Source of the DNA: CAYVQF01 sp964454015
GTDB lineage: Bacteria; Myxococcota_A; Bradymonadia; UBA4248
Direction of reading: 5' to 3'
Assembly (NCBI GenBank): GCA_964454015.1
Contig: CAYVQF010000001.1
Span: 309,518-373,517, forward strand
DNA length: 64,000 bases
In this document: in pieces, positions 36,319 to 44,960 of the stretch
Layout: every line of letters begins with the position of its first letter
Position numbering within the stretch: position 1 is the first letter of the stretch
Notes under the pieces: model-generated
The model's database searches: none
The model's input: only the letters and a program-made list of their open reading frames with translations
Told to the model about the DNA's origin: nothing
Position numbers and translations under genes: made by a program

Positions 36319-37880
36319 AGACAGCAGCGTGGGTGGTCGCCGTGGGAAGAGTGATCCTTTCGTTGAGTGTTGGGTGTGAGGGGTGTGCTGGCGCGCGGGT
36401 GGATACGGAGCGGGGGCTGATGTCTGCGCAGTGGCATCCGTGCCCGAGACCGCGTCAGTGGCATGGTTTCGTGGCCCAGGGCTCACGGGAGATCCTCCAG
36501 ACCCTGGGCCGCGTGGTTCAGGCAGTGGCGGGTGATGAGAGACCGGAGCTGCTCTGTGTGTGTGCTGATGGCGACGCCTTCGTCGTGCTCGATGGCCATG
36601 GTGTCGCGCTGTCACCGGTGCTCTTTGGGCAGGGCTTGACGCTGCCGGCGAGTGCGGTCCCTGGAGACTTTTCCCAGCCGCGTTTGGGCGCGGCTTATCG
36701 GCGCAGTCCGCTACGCCAGGTGCGTTTTCGCGCGCCCGACCTGGCGTTGGCTGCGCAGGGGCTGGTCAGCATGGGTGCTTGGTTGCACCGTGCTTTGGGG
36801 GTGCCGCGGTGGTGTGACGTGACCCCGGTGTTGGGTGCGCCTTTCAGCGCGAGGGGTGAGGGTGCCTACGCACGAGACGACGCGCTGTGGCTGGCTCTGG
36901 GCTGTGGTCAAGAGGCGGTGTCAGCGTTGGCGAGTCCGGGGGAGGTCATTGGGGCGCTGGATTCGGAGGTGGCGCGCGAGTGGGGGATGGCGGGCGGCGT
37001 ACCCTTGATGGTGACGGCAGATGTGCGCGGGGCGCAGGCCTACGGGCTGGCGGCCAACCCCGTGGGGTGGGCCATTGCTTTGGGCCGAGGGGTGAGTGCC
37101 GATTGGGTGGGGCCGCGGGTGGCGCCCGACCGCATGACCGTAGCGATCATCGAGGACCGAGCTGGTGCCGGCGTTGAAGATGAGGCCGATGGAGCTGCAG
37201 GGCGAGCGGGGGTGGCCTCCGATGAGGTTGACGCACCGGAAGAGGTGCGGTCGTTGAGTGAGCCCGATCTGGCGACGCTTGCGCGGGTGGTGTGGGCTGG
37301 GCTGGCGCATCGTGTTGCGGTGCGTCCAGGCTTGCGCCCGGGGCGCAGTGTCTTTGGTCTGGGGGCTGAGGTGGGTCCGACGCTGTGGTCAGAGATGGCC
37401 CGGGACGACGGGTGGGGGCAGTTGGCGCAAGCGCCTCTCGGCGCCGAGGGGGTGAGAGTGTTGCCGGGCGCCAATGGTGCGACGGTGCTGGGGCTGCGCG
37501 AGGGACATGGCGTCTCACATTTGCTGCGTGCCGTCTTTGAGGGGGCCCTCTTCGAGGTGCGGCGCTGGCGCAGTGTGAATGGGCTCGCCGGGGCGGAGCG
37601 GCCGCGGGTGGTGTTGGCATCACCTTGGTTGGGGGTTGATGGCGCGATGGTCGCCGATCTTTTGGGGGAACCCGTGTTGATGTGGGATGAAGCGCCCTGG
37701 TTGCCGGCGCTGATGGGCTGCGCGCTGGCAGGGGCGCGTTGTGCGGGGTTCATGGGCGACAAGGAGGGGCCGCGTTTCCAGTTGACCTTGTGTGAGCCTA
37801 CGGAGCGGGCAGGGCACTACGCGCGGCATTTCGGCGTGCATTGTGCGCTGGCTGACGTTTTGGAGGGGGCGATTGCCTGA
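36315..37880 (+). CDS. FGGY carbohydrate-kinase-like protein, probably inactive
   Basis: A 521-residue protein with the two actin-like halves of FGGY kinases. Landmarks: RQWHGFVAQGSREI (QDP-like entry), VVLDGHGVALSPVLF, SPGEVIGALDSEVAREWGM followed by GGVPLMVTADVRGAQ (the G-G-G-D region, Asp kept), and EGHGVSHLLRAVFEGALFEV in the second half. The N-terminal phosphate loop (normally DxGTxxxR) reads AVGRVILSLSV and the late GTSG motif reads GRGVS. The usual W-x-D substrate motif is absent. This suggests loss of sugar phosphorylation and perhaps a nucleotide-binding or structural role. GTG start at 36315; TTG 36312 is possible. Confidence 0.6.
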   Translation: MKTAAWVVAVGRVILSLSVGCEGCAGARVDTERGLMSAQWHPCPRPRQWHGFVAQGSREILQTLGRVVQAVAGDERPELLCVCADGDAFVVLDGHGVALSPVLFGQGLTLPASAVPGDFSQPRLGAAYRRSPLRQVRFRAPDLALAAQGLVSMGAWLHRALGVPRWCDVTPVLGAPFSARGEGAYARDDALWLALGCGQEAVSALASPGEVIGALDSEVAREWGMAGGVPLMVTADVRGAQAYGLAANPVGWAIALGRGVSADWVGPRVAPDRMTVAIIEDRAGAGVEDEADGAAGRAGVASDEVDAPEEVRSLSEPDLATLARVVWAGLAHRVAVRPGLRPGRSVFGLGAEVGPTLWSEMARDDGWGQLAQAPLGAEGVRVLPGANGATVLGLREGHGVSHLLRAVFEGALFEVRRWRSVNGLAGAERPRVVLASPWLGVDGAMVADLLGEPVLMWDEAPWLPALMGCALAGARCAGFMGDKEGPRFQLTLCEPTERAGHYARHFGVHCALADVLEGAIA

Positions 37881-37934
37881 TCGTGCTGGCGGCCGTCTGG
37901 CCCCGGCCAACGGCCCCGTTTGGCGTTGACGCCA

Positions 37935-37951
37935 TTGGCGCTTAGCGCCAA
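37935..37951 (+). terminator. Palindrome TTGGCGC-TTA-GCGCCAA downstream of the FGGY-like gene
   Basis: A perfect seven-base stem with a three-base loop between 37880 and 38024. Its core GGCGCTTAGCGCC also occurs, reverse-complemented, at 16696-16708. No U-tract follows, so it may be a terminator or a dispersed palindromic element. Confidence 0.4.
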
Positions 37952-38023
37952 GATGCCCGAGGTGCCCCATGGCACGACAGGGCTCGTGTCTGCCTGAGGC
38001 GGTGCATCAAGGTGGGAAGCGGT

Positions 38024-40387
38024 ATGGAAGGTTCGCGCTGGCTTGTTCGCAGGGGGTTGTGCCGTAGGGCGGCGCTGGCGTTCGTGCTGTCGAGTCTCGT
38101 GGTGGTTGGGGCTTGTCGGGAAGGCGCGAAGGAAGCGGCCTCTGCAGGGGCGCCCGTATCGGAGGCGCCGGTGCTCGGTGCGCCGGCCGCCGAAGCGGCG
38201 CACGCCTTGGCGGAGGTGGTTGCAGAAGGGGAGAGCGCGCCGGCCCAAGAGATGGCGGCAGGCGAGGCCGAGGAGCCAGCTCGTGTGGCGTTGGCGGCGC
38301 ATCTGGCGCGGGCGTTGTTGAGCGAGCCATTGTTGGTGGCGTTGGTGCAACCTGAACAGTTGGCGCGGGATCTGGAGCAGGCGGTGTTGGCGCTGAGCCA
38401 GGTCGACGCTGAGAGCGCCGAGAGGTTGAGGCGGCTATTGGCGCGAGGGCTCGGTGATTTCGTCGCCCTGTTGCAGCCTGGGGGTTGGGATGCTGGCGGG
38501 GTGGACGTGGGCCACCCGTTGTTGTTGCAGGTGCGTTTGGAGTCCAGCGATGCCGCTCGGCTCGACGGCTGTGTGCGGGAGATCGTTGCTGGCGTGGACG
38601 ATGAGGAGGTGCGGCGGCAGCTTGTTTCGTGTGAGGAGTTGATGCGGCAGACGGCCCTGCGTTTGCGTTTGGTGCTGCCAACGCGGGATGCTGCTTTGGC
38701 CTTGGCCTTCGTTGAGCGTGCCGTAGCTGCTTTGGGGGGTACGCCGGAGGAGGTTGCCGGGGGCTTCAGCCGCCGCTACGTGCTGGGGGATGGCCTACTG
38801 TTGGCGGTGGGGCAGAGTGAGGGGATGGTCCTGCTCGAGACGGTGGTGCTGCCGTGGTACACCGTCGACGAAGGGGCGGCGCATTTGGCACGGGTGCGTG
38901 CGGTGTTGGGGGAGATGTCCCTCGATCAGGGGTCGCAGCCAGCGGGGCTGGGCCCGCGGAGCTCGGCGGTGACGCTCTACGCCTACACCTGGCTGGGCGC
39001 GCTCAGGACGTTGAATGGTCTGATGGTGTTACTGTCACGGGCTGATGAGGCGGGGGAGCGGGGCGCCGCCGTCAGGGTGAGCGATGCCTTTTGGGGTGAG
39101 GCGGGTGTTTTCGATGTCTTGGACGTCGAGGTTTCTGCCGGGCAGGAAGTGTGGATTCGGACCCGTTTCAAGTCGGCGCCTGCGGCGCTGGCGGCGCTGA
39201 AGCCAATGCGGTGGGAGCCTCAGCATGCGGGACCTCTGCTGTCGGCGAGCTTTGCGCCGCAGGTGGCGGCGCTGCGCGGGCCGTGGGTCGAGGCTGGTTT
39301 GGGGGCGGCTGACCTGAATTTGGGAGAGCTCTTACAGGCTTTGGGTAGCGGACATGGGGTGCTGCCTCTGTTTTTTCCCTTGTGGTTGCCGCACCTTCCT
39401 TCGTTGGTGTGGCGAGACGTGGTGCCTGCGGCGGCGCGCTACATCGATCCGGGGCTGATTGAGAGCATCGAGGTTTCGGTGTTGCCCCACGGGGAGCGTG
39501 ACGCCATCCCTGCGACGCTGGCGCTCTTTGACACACAAGGTGAGTTGGCTGTGCACCGGCATGGTCTCGCTTGCCTGTCGCAGCGTCGGCCCGTGCAGGG
39601 GGCCTGCGCCGACGAGCGGATCACGATTGGCCAGATAGGGGTGGCCCAGGTGGCGGGAAGGGGTCTGCACTACCACCTCCAGGAGGAGGATGGGGATGTG
39701 CGGATGGTGATCGGCACCAACCAGGAGAGTGTGGCGCTGGTGGTCGGCGCGCCGCGGCAGCGGACGTCGGCTCTGGCTCGCCTCCAGATGGATTTGCCCG
39801 GGCTGGCTGGTTCTGCCTTGGGTCAGCGGCTCGGTGCGCCGTCCTTGCAGGCGGCGCGGCGTATGGGGCGGGTGAGCGCAGAGGTGGGTGTGCGTGGGTC
39901 GTGGTTGCAGTGGGAGCTGCGTTTGGATCCGCCCATGTCCCCAGCGGAGGTGATCGTGGTGGGAGCGCCAGCGCTGCTCGATTATGTGCGGCGCAGCCAG
40001 GAGGTCGAGTCCGTCGCCAACCTGGAGGCCATTGCCGTGGCGGCGGTGGCTTACCGGGAGGGGGTCGGTAACGGCACCTATCCTCTGGCTCCCGCGGCTA
40101 AGTGCAGTGCTGGTGCGATGCCTGAGGGGGAGCGCGTGGCGCCCAGCGCCAGCGATTGGCAGGAGGCGCCCTGGCGTCAGTTGGCGTTCTCTGTGCCCTA
40201 TCCCCACCTTTATCGTTACTGCTATCAGTCGTTTGCTGAGGGTGAGCGTTTTGCGGCTTGGGCCGAAGCGGCGTTGGATGGCGGAGCCATCGATTCGGTG
40301 CTATGTCTGACCAGTGAGGTCAATGCTTACGGCGAAGCGACAGTGGGCCATGCGCGGCGGTTGGAAGCAGGCGTGGCCTGTCACTGA
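38024..40387 (+). CDS. Large lipoprotein with type IV pilin-like C-terminal domain
   Basis: A 787-residue predicted lipoprotein (VVVGAC), Ala/Leu-rich with an Ala/Pro/Glu linker and a large unrecognised central region. The last 125 residues resemble the globular part of delta-type type IV pilins: a helix NLEAIAVAAVAYRE as in TNLKAI-type pilins, a Cys-bearing loop, DWQEAPWRQLAFSVPYPHLYRYCY and ERFAAWAEAALDGG, which matches the usual FTATAxGDLD pattern in place though not in residues. No N-terminal prepilin signal is present. The ATG at 38024 follows GGGAAG; GTG 38012 is an alternative. Function unknown. Confidence 0.7.
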   Translation: MEGSRWLVRRGLCRRAALAFVLSSLVVVGACREGAKEAASAGAPVSEAPVLGAPAAEAAHALAEVVAEGESAPAQEMAAGEAEEPARVALAAHLARALLSEPLLVALVQPEQLARDLEQAVLALSQVDAESAERLRRLLARGLGDFVALLQPGGWDAGGVDVGHPLLLQVRLESSDAARLDGCVREIVAGVDDEEVRRQLVSCEELMRQTALRLRLVLPTRDAALALAFVERAVAALGGTPEEVAGGFSRRYVLGDGLLLAVGQSEGMVLLETVVLPWYTVDEGAAHLARVRAVLGEMSLDQGSQPAGLGPRSSAVTLYAYTWLGALRTLNGLMVLLSRADEAGERGAAVRVSDAFWGEAGVFDVLDVEVSAGQEVWIRTRFKSAPAALAALKPMRWEPQHAGPLLSASFAPQVAALRGPWVEAGLGAADLNLGELLQALGSGHGVLPLFFPLWLPHLPSLVWRDVVPAAARYIDPGLIESIEVSVLPHGERDAIPATLALFDTQGELAVHRHGLACLSQRRPVQGACADERITIGQIGVAQVAGRGLHYHLQEEDGDVRMVIGTNQESVALVVGAPRQRTSALARLQMDLPGLAGSALGQRLGAPSLQAARRMGRVSAEVGVRGSWLQWELRLDPPMSPAEVIVVGAPALLDYVRRSQEVESVANLEAIAVAAVAYREGVGNGTYPLAPAAKCSAGAMPEGERVAPSASDWQEAPWRQLAFSVPYPHLYRYCYQSFAEGERFAAWAEAALDGGAIDSVLCLTSEVNAYGEATVGHARRLEAGVACH

Positions 40388-40454
40388 GGTGCGGTGGGGT
40401 GGCGTCTTTATCTGGCGCTGGGGGGAGCAATTGGGTGTGGGGGAGCGATTTTGA

Positions 40455-40488
40455 TTGCAAAAGTGATCCAGGCGGGTATTGTCCCGCC
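40455..40488 (+). promoter_or_regulatory. Candidate promoter and overlapping inverted repeat before the acidic protein gene
   Basis: TTGCAA (40455-40460) and TATTGT (40477-40482) are 16 bp apart. The -10 sits in the loop of an inverted repeat GGCGGG-TATTGT-CCCGCC (40471-40488). A regulator bound there would block transcription, so it is a possible operator, or simply chance in GC-rich DNA. Confidence 0.35.
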
Positions 40489-40519
40489 TCCGTGACTGTC
40501 CTGTTCGAGGAGGAAGCCG

Positions 40520-41248
40520 ATGTTTGAACTGTTTGTCATGCCGCTGGTCGATTTTTGGGCGCAATACGCCGACGAAACGGATCCTGAGCACTTGAGCCAA
40601 GTGCTTTCGGATCTTCAGGAAGTGTTGAGCAAGCACTTTGAGATGCCTGTCAAGTGGGAAGAGACGCTCTCGGATGAGGAGAGCAGCGTGGAGGCAGACG
40701 CACTGGACTCGGAGTGCATCTACGCGTTGCGGGCGTTGGCCGCTTGGCTCGAGATTCACGGCAGCATCGAGGGTTTCGAGGTGGGCGATGAGCCCTGGCT
40801 GCACCCGATCCTGGAGACCCTCGACGAGCGTCTTCAGAATGATCAAGAGGTCGAGCACTTTCCCCAGATCCTGAATTCGGATGATGCCGACGTGGTGGCT
40901 TTCGTGCCTGTGGATCTGCCCAATGTGGCCATCCTGGAAGACGAGGAAGACGACGAGGAAGAGATCAATTTTTCCATTGGCTCTCTGCCTGGTTTGCAGC
41001 GGGAGTTGGAGCGTATCCGTCTTGCCCTCGGTATCGAAGAGGGTGTCGAAGAAGAGCTCGACTCGGTGGTTTTCGATGCGGATCAGGACCCCATGGCCTT
41101 GCCGCGTTGTGCATGTTTGGTGTTGATGGCGCGTGTCAAGGAAGCGCTTGCCAAGAAGATGCCGCTGATGTTGCAGCTTGGCGATGGTGACGAGTACAGT
41201 GACGAGGAAGAGGTTGAGGAAGGCGGCGAACCCGAGGAGCGGGACTAG
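40520..41248 (+). CDS. Highly acidic protein of unknown function
   Basis: A 242-residue cytoplasmic protein without a signal peptide, with long Asp/Glu runs (EDEEDDEEEI at about 141-150, a DEEEVEEGGEPEERD tail). Leu-rich helices precede the acidic blocks. No family is recognised. A strong GAGGAGGAAG lies before the ATG. It overlaps the N-terminal reading of tatD, and the true tatD start may lie inside it. Confidence 0.75.
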   Translation: MFELFVMPLVDFWAQYADETDPEHLSQVLSDLQEVLSKHFEMPVKWEETLSDEESSVEADALDSECIYALRALAAWLEIHGSIEGFEVGDEPWLHPILETLDERLQNDQEVEHFPQILNSDDADVVAFVPVDLPNVAILEDEEDDEEEINFSIGSLPGLQRELERIRLALGIEEGVEEELDSVVFDADQDPMALPRCACLVLMARVKEALAKKMPLMLQLGDGDEYSDEEEVEEGGEPEERD

Positions 41249-42086
41249 CTCAATCGCCCTCGAGGGCCTTGCGGGTGCGCACGCTTGTCTGATCGATGCG
41301 CACTGTCACCTAGACGATCCTCGTCTCGAGGGCCAGTGGCCGGTGTTGTGGCAGCGGGCACGACGCGCGGGGATCGTCGGCTGTATTTTGGCCGGCACCC
41401 ATGAGGCGAGTTGGCAGCGCAGCAGCGCTCTGGCCAGATCTACAGAGGGCCTGTGGCCTACCTACGGGGTTCATCCGTGGTGGGCTGAATGTGCAGAGGC
41501 CGAGACGATTTGGCTCGATGTTTTGCGGCAAAGCCTGACGGAATCGGCGTGGGTGCGCCCCATTGGCATTGGGGAAATCGGGCTGGACTATGCGCGGGCG
41601 CGCACGGAGGCGGCGCGGGCGCAGCAGCGGGCCGTGTTCCGAGCCCAGTTGGCGTTGGCGCGGGAAGCGGGGCTGCCGGTGGTTTTGCACGTGGTGCGGG
41701 CGCACGCGGCGCTGCTGCACATTCTCGATGCGGACGGTATCGCCACGTGCGGTGGCATGGTGCATGGCTTTACGGGAGATAGAGAGCAGGCGCGGGACTA
41801 CGTGTCCCGGGGCTTGGTGCTCTCCTTCGGCAGCGCGGTGACCTACCCGGGGCGGCGCAAGCTGGTTGAGGCGGTAGGATCTGTGCCGAGGCACGCCTTT
41901 GTGATCGAGAGCGATGCACCCCATCAGCCCCCATCGGGGCGTCAGGGCCTCAACGAGCCAGCATGGTTGTGGGAGATCGTGCGGGCCGTTGCGGCGACAC
42001 GCGACGTCCCACCGCAGGTGGTCGCAGAAGAGAGCGTGGCCACGACGGTTCGCCTCTTTGGGCTGCCCGCCTGGTCGCCAACCTAG
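41178..42086 (+). CDS. tatD: TatD-family metal-dependent hydrolase
   Basis: About 260-302 residues, a TatD-type TIM-barrel DNase/hydrolase. Motifs in order: IDAHCHLDD (metal HxH), YGVHPWW, GEIGLDY, QRAVFRAQLALA, PVVLHVVRA, GMVHGFTG and IESDAPH, all expected metal or substrate residues. The start is uncertain: ATG 41178, ATG 41184 and TTG 41214 are in frame inside the previous gene, and the domain begins near 41293. The stop overlaps infC on the other strand by three bases. Confidence 0.88.
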   Translation: MAMVTSTVTRKRLRKAANPRSGTSSIALEGLAGAHACLIDAHCHLDDPRLEGQWPVLWQRARRAGIVGCILAGTHEASWQRSSALARSTEGLWPTYGVHPWWAECAEAETIWLDVLRQSLTESAWVRPIGIGEIGLDYARARTEAARAQQRAVFRAQLALAREAGLPVVLHVVRAHAALLHILDADGIATCGGMVHGFTGDREQARDYVSRGLVLSFGSAVTYPGRRKLVEAVGSVPRHAFVIESDAPHQPPSGRQGLNEPAWLWEIVRAVAATRDVPPQVVAEESVATTVRLFGLPAWSPT

Positions 42087-42625
42087 GAGCCTGACGGCTC
42101 GACGGTGGCGGTGATCATGCGACCTTCGATGCGAGGGCTCTGAGCGACCGAGGCGATATCGCTGAGATCTTGGACGACTTCGGCGAGTTTCTTGACCCAC
42201 AGCTCACAGTGGGCTTGTTCCCGTCCTCGTAGACGCATCACGAAGCGCACGCGGTCTCCCTTCTCGAGGAAGGAGCGGGCTTTGCGGAGCATGGTCTCCA
42301 GGTCGTGCGCGTCGGTCTTGGGTCGCATGCGCAGGGTCTTGAGCTCGACGCGGGCGGCCTTGGAGGCGGCGGCTTTCTTGGACTGCTCGTAGCGAAACTT
42401 GCCGTAGTCCATGATGCGGCACACGGGCGGCTTGGCCGTTGGCGCGACTTCCACGAGATCGAGCTCATTCTCGAGCGCGATGGCTCTCGCCTCGTCGGGT
42501 GTCATGATGCCGAGCTGATCGCCCTCTGGGCCAATGACTCGAATCTGAGGGATACGAATTTGGTGATTGACGCGGTATTGGGCTTCTCCTGCTCCCGCGC
42601 GTGGCTTCTGCTGGCGCCTCCTCAT
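42083..42625 (-). CDS. infC: Translation initiation factor IF-3
   Basis: A 180-residue factor that prevents premature subunit joining and proofreads initiator tRNA. Signatures: YRVNHQIRIPQIRVI at the N-terminus, GIMTPDEARAIALE and CRIMDYGKFRYEQSKK, then the C-domain with VRFVMRLRGREQAH. GGAGGTCC precedes the ATG at 42625; an in-frame ATG at 42706 is a weaker start. infC usually precedes rpmI and rplT, but here the next gene is the convergent tatD, so that operon is split. Confidence 0.96.
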   Translation of the reverse strand: MRRRQQKPRAGAGEAQYRVNHQIRIPQIRVIGPEGDQLGIMTPDEARAIALENELDLVEVAPTAKPPVCRIMDYGKFRYEQSKKAAASKAARVELKTLRMRPKTDAHDLETMLRKARSFLEKGDRVRFVMRLRGREQAHCELWVKKLAEVVQDLSDIASVAQSPRIEGRMITATVEPSGS

Positions 42626-42812
42626 GGACCTCCGATGGAATGGGTCTTGTGTGCAGCCTCTTGGGCGACGACGCGGCACACGGTTAAGACACACAGAATC
42701 GCCCAAAAACGCAGCAAGTCTTTAGGACTGGCCTGCGTTCACCACCTACCGAAGCCAGTTCCGCGTTCTCGCGCACGACGCGATGGGGTCTGGCACCCGT
42801 GAGGAGTGCAAC

Positions 42813-42840
42813 ATTATCGCTACTGGCGATGATTTTACAA
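42813..42840 (-). promoter_or_regulatory. Promoter for infC
   Basis: On the minus strand TTGTAA (42835-42840) and GATAAT (42813-42818) are 16 bp apart, about 185 bases before infC, leaving a long leader. The gap 42626-43014 also carries the typA promoter and shows no gene. Confidence 0.5.
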
Positions 42841-42901
42841 GCGACAAACGCCTGGGGCTTGCACTTCCTGGTGGGGTCGGGAGCGCGCAGTTTTTTCTGC
42901 A

Positions 42902-42930
42902 TTGACAGTGGCGCGCAACAGGCCTAGCTT
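42902..42930 (+). promoter_or_regulatory. Promoter for typA
   Basis: TTGACA (42902-42907) and TAGCTT (42925-42930) are separated by 17 bp, giving a leader of about 80 bases. A good consensus match in the -35. Confidence 0.6.
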
Positions 42931-43014
42931 TCGCGTCCCTCGGGACAGGAGAAAAAGGTCATCGGCCTTGGGCCCTGCCTAGTTTTTCACCAGAAATTGC
43001 CGTTTTGTCTCTAG

Positions 43015-44871
43015 ATGTCCAATTCTCAAGATCATAATCGCCCCTTTCGCAATGTTGCCATCATTGCCCACGTCGACCATGGAAAGACGACTCTCGTGGA
43101 CGCCATGCTCTCTCAGTCCGGCAGCCTCGACCAGCGGCGCAACGTGGTGGAGCGCGTCATGGACTCGAATGCCTTGGAGCGAGAGAGGGGCATCACCATT
43201 TTGGGCAAGGCCACCTCGGTGCAGTGGGGGGTGACGAAGATCAATATTGCCGACACGCCTGGACACGCCGACTTCGGTGGCGAGGTCGAGCGGATGTTGA
43301 CCATGGTCGACGGCGTCTTGCTTTTGGTCGATGCCGCCGAAGGTCCGCTGCCGCAGACGCGCTTCGTTTTGAGCAAAGCTCTGCAGCGAGGCCACGCTTG
43401 CATTGTGGTCATCAACAAGATTGATCGCCAAGATGCGCGTGCGAAGGAAGTGCTCGACGAGGTCTTCGACCTTTTCGTCAACCTAGACGCAACAGACGCT
43501 CAGGCGGATTTTCCCGTGCTGTATACCAATGCCCGATTGGGTACGGCGACGGAGGACCTTGCGGTAGCCGGGACGGATTTGGCCCCGCTCTTCGAGGCCA
43601 TTCTCAAGTATGTGCCTCCGCCCACGGGCGATCCCCATGGGCCGCTGCAGGCCTTGGTGACCAACACGGATTACGACAATTACATTGGAAAGCTGGCCAT
43701 TGGGCGCGTCGTCTCGGGGACCCTGCGGGAGGGGGACCATGTGAGTATCGTTGGCGCGACGCGGACGCACGTGGTCAAGGTAGGCCAGCTTTATGTTTTC
43801 GAGGGGTTGGAGCGGGCGCGGGCTGCCGAAGCGCCAGCGGGTGAGGTCTACGCCGTGGCGGGTATTGAAGAGATCGCCATCGGCGACACCATTGCCGAGA
43901 GCGAAGATCCCCAGCCTCTGGCGCGGGTGAGAGTCGACGAGCCCACCATTGCCATGTTCTTTACGGTGAACAATGGCCCCTTTGCTGGGAAGGAGGGCAA
44001 ATATGTGACCTCGCGCCATTTGGGCGAGCGTCTCTTTCGCGAGGCGCGGGCCAATGTGTCCATGCGCATCGAAGAGACCGAGAGCCGTGACACCTTTCGC
44101 GTCGTCGGGCGCGGGGAGCTGGCGTTGTCGATTCTGATCGAGACCATGCGCCGCGAGGGCTATGAGCTCTGCGTGTCCAAGCCCGAGGTGGTGACGCGTC
44201 AGGATCCAGAGCAAGGGTTGATGGAGCCGATGGAGCGGCTGCACATGGATATTCCTGAAGAGTATTTGGGTGTGATCACCCAGAAGCTCGCTTTCAGGAA
44301 GGGACGCCTGGACATGGTCAAGGCCATTGGGGGCGGGCGGATCCGGGCGGAGTTCGACATCCCTTCGCGGGGGCTCATTGGTTTTCGTTCAGATTTTCTG
44401 AATGACACCCGCGGCATGGGGGTGATGAACACCCTCTTTGCCGGATGGGCCAAGTGGCACGGTCCGATGAGCTACCGCGTCAACGGGGCGCTGGTGGCCG
44501 ATAGGGTGGGCAAGACGACGCCCTATGCGCTTTTCCATCTCCAGCCGCGGGGCATTTTGTTCCTAGGGGCCACCATGGATGTCTATGAGGGCATGATCGT
44601 CGGTGAGCACGCCCGTACCAACGACCTGGACGTCAACGTGACCCGTGAGAAGAAGCTCACCAATATGCGTGCGTCTGGCCGGGACGACATGATCCAGCTC
44701 GCGCCGCCGCGGCGTTTGAGTTTGGAAGCTGCCATCGAGTGGATCGATGAAGACGAGTTGGTAGAGATCACGCCGCAGAGTATTCGCTTGCGTAAGAAAG
44801 AGCTCAACGCCTCGCTGCGCGCGCGGCGGGCGCGGGTGGAGCGCCGTGACGCCGATGCCGGCGGCGAATGA
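43015..44871 (+). CDS. typA: Ribosome-associated GTPase TypA/BipA
   Basis: A 618-residue translation-factor GTPase. G1 AHVDHGKTT, G2 region RERGITI, G3 DTPGH and G4 NKID are intact. BipA-specific motifs include GRGELALSILIETMRREGYE and the C-terminal RGLIGFRSDFLNDTRG. It assists 50S assembly and adaptation to low temperature or stress in other bacteria. The ATG at 43015 has a weak ribosome-binding site. Slightly longer than the usual 605 residues by a charged tail. Confidence 0.97.
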   Translation: MSNSQDHNRPFRNVAIIAHVDHGKTTLVDAMLSQSGSLDQRRNVVERVMDSNALERERGITILGKATSVQWGVTKINIADTPGHADFGGEVERMLTMVDGVLLLVDAAEGPLPQTRFVLSKALQRGHACIVVINKIDRQDARAKEVLDEVFDLFVNLDATDAQADFPVLYTNARLGTATEDLAVAGTDLAPLFEAILKYVPPPTGDPHGPLQALVTNTDYDNYIGKLAIGRVVSGTLREGDHVSIVGATRTHVVKVGQLYVFEGLERARAAEAPAGEVYAVAGIEEIAIGDTIAESEDPQPLARVRVDEPTIAMFFTVNNGPFAGKEGKYVTSRHLGERLFREARANVSMRIEETESRDTFRVVGRGELALSILIETMRREGYELCVSKPEVVTRQDPEQGLMEPMERLHMDIPEEYLGVITQKLAFRKGRLDMVKAIGGGRIRAEFDIPSRGLIGFRSDFLNDTRGMGVMNTLFAGWAKWHGPMSYRVNGALVADRVGKTTPYALFHLQPRGILFLGATMDVYEGMIVGEHARTNDLDVNVTREKKLTNMRASGRDDMIQLAPPRRLSLEAAIEWIDEDELVEITPQSIRLRKKELNASLRARRARVERRDADAGGE

Positions 44872-44892
44872 GTTGATACACGAGAGCGTGGC

Positions 44893-44922
44893 TTGACAAG
44901 CGCTCCTGGGCCGCGCCACATT
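44893..44922 (+). promoter_or_regulatory. Candidate promoter for glpD
   Basis: TTGACA (44893-44898) followed by CACATT (44917-44922) at an 18-bp spacing, just before the glpD start and after the typA stop. The -10 match is poor. Confidence 0.4.
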
Positions 44923-44960
44923 GCGCACTGCGTCATCTTTCAATGCGCAGGAGGTGTGGC

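Noticed and set aside
42626..43014. Possible tRNA between infC and typA
   Set aside because: No cloverleaf arms or anticodon stem could be drawn; only promoters for the two flanking genes fit.
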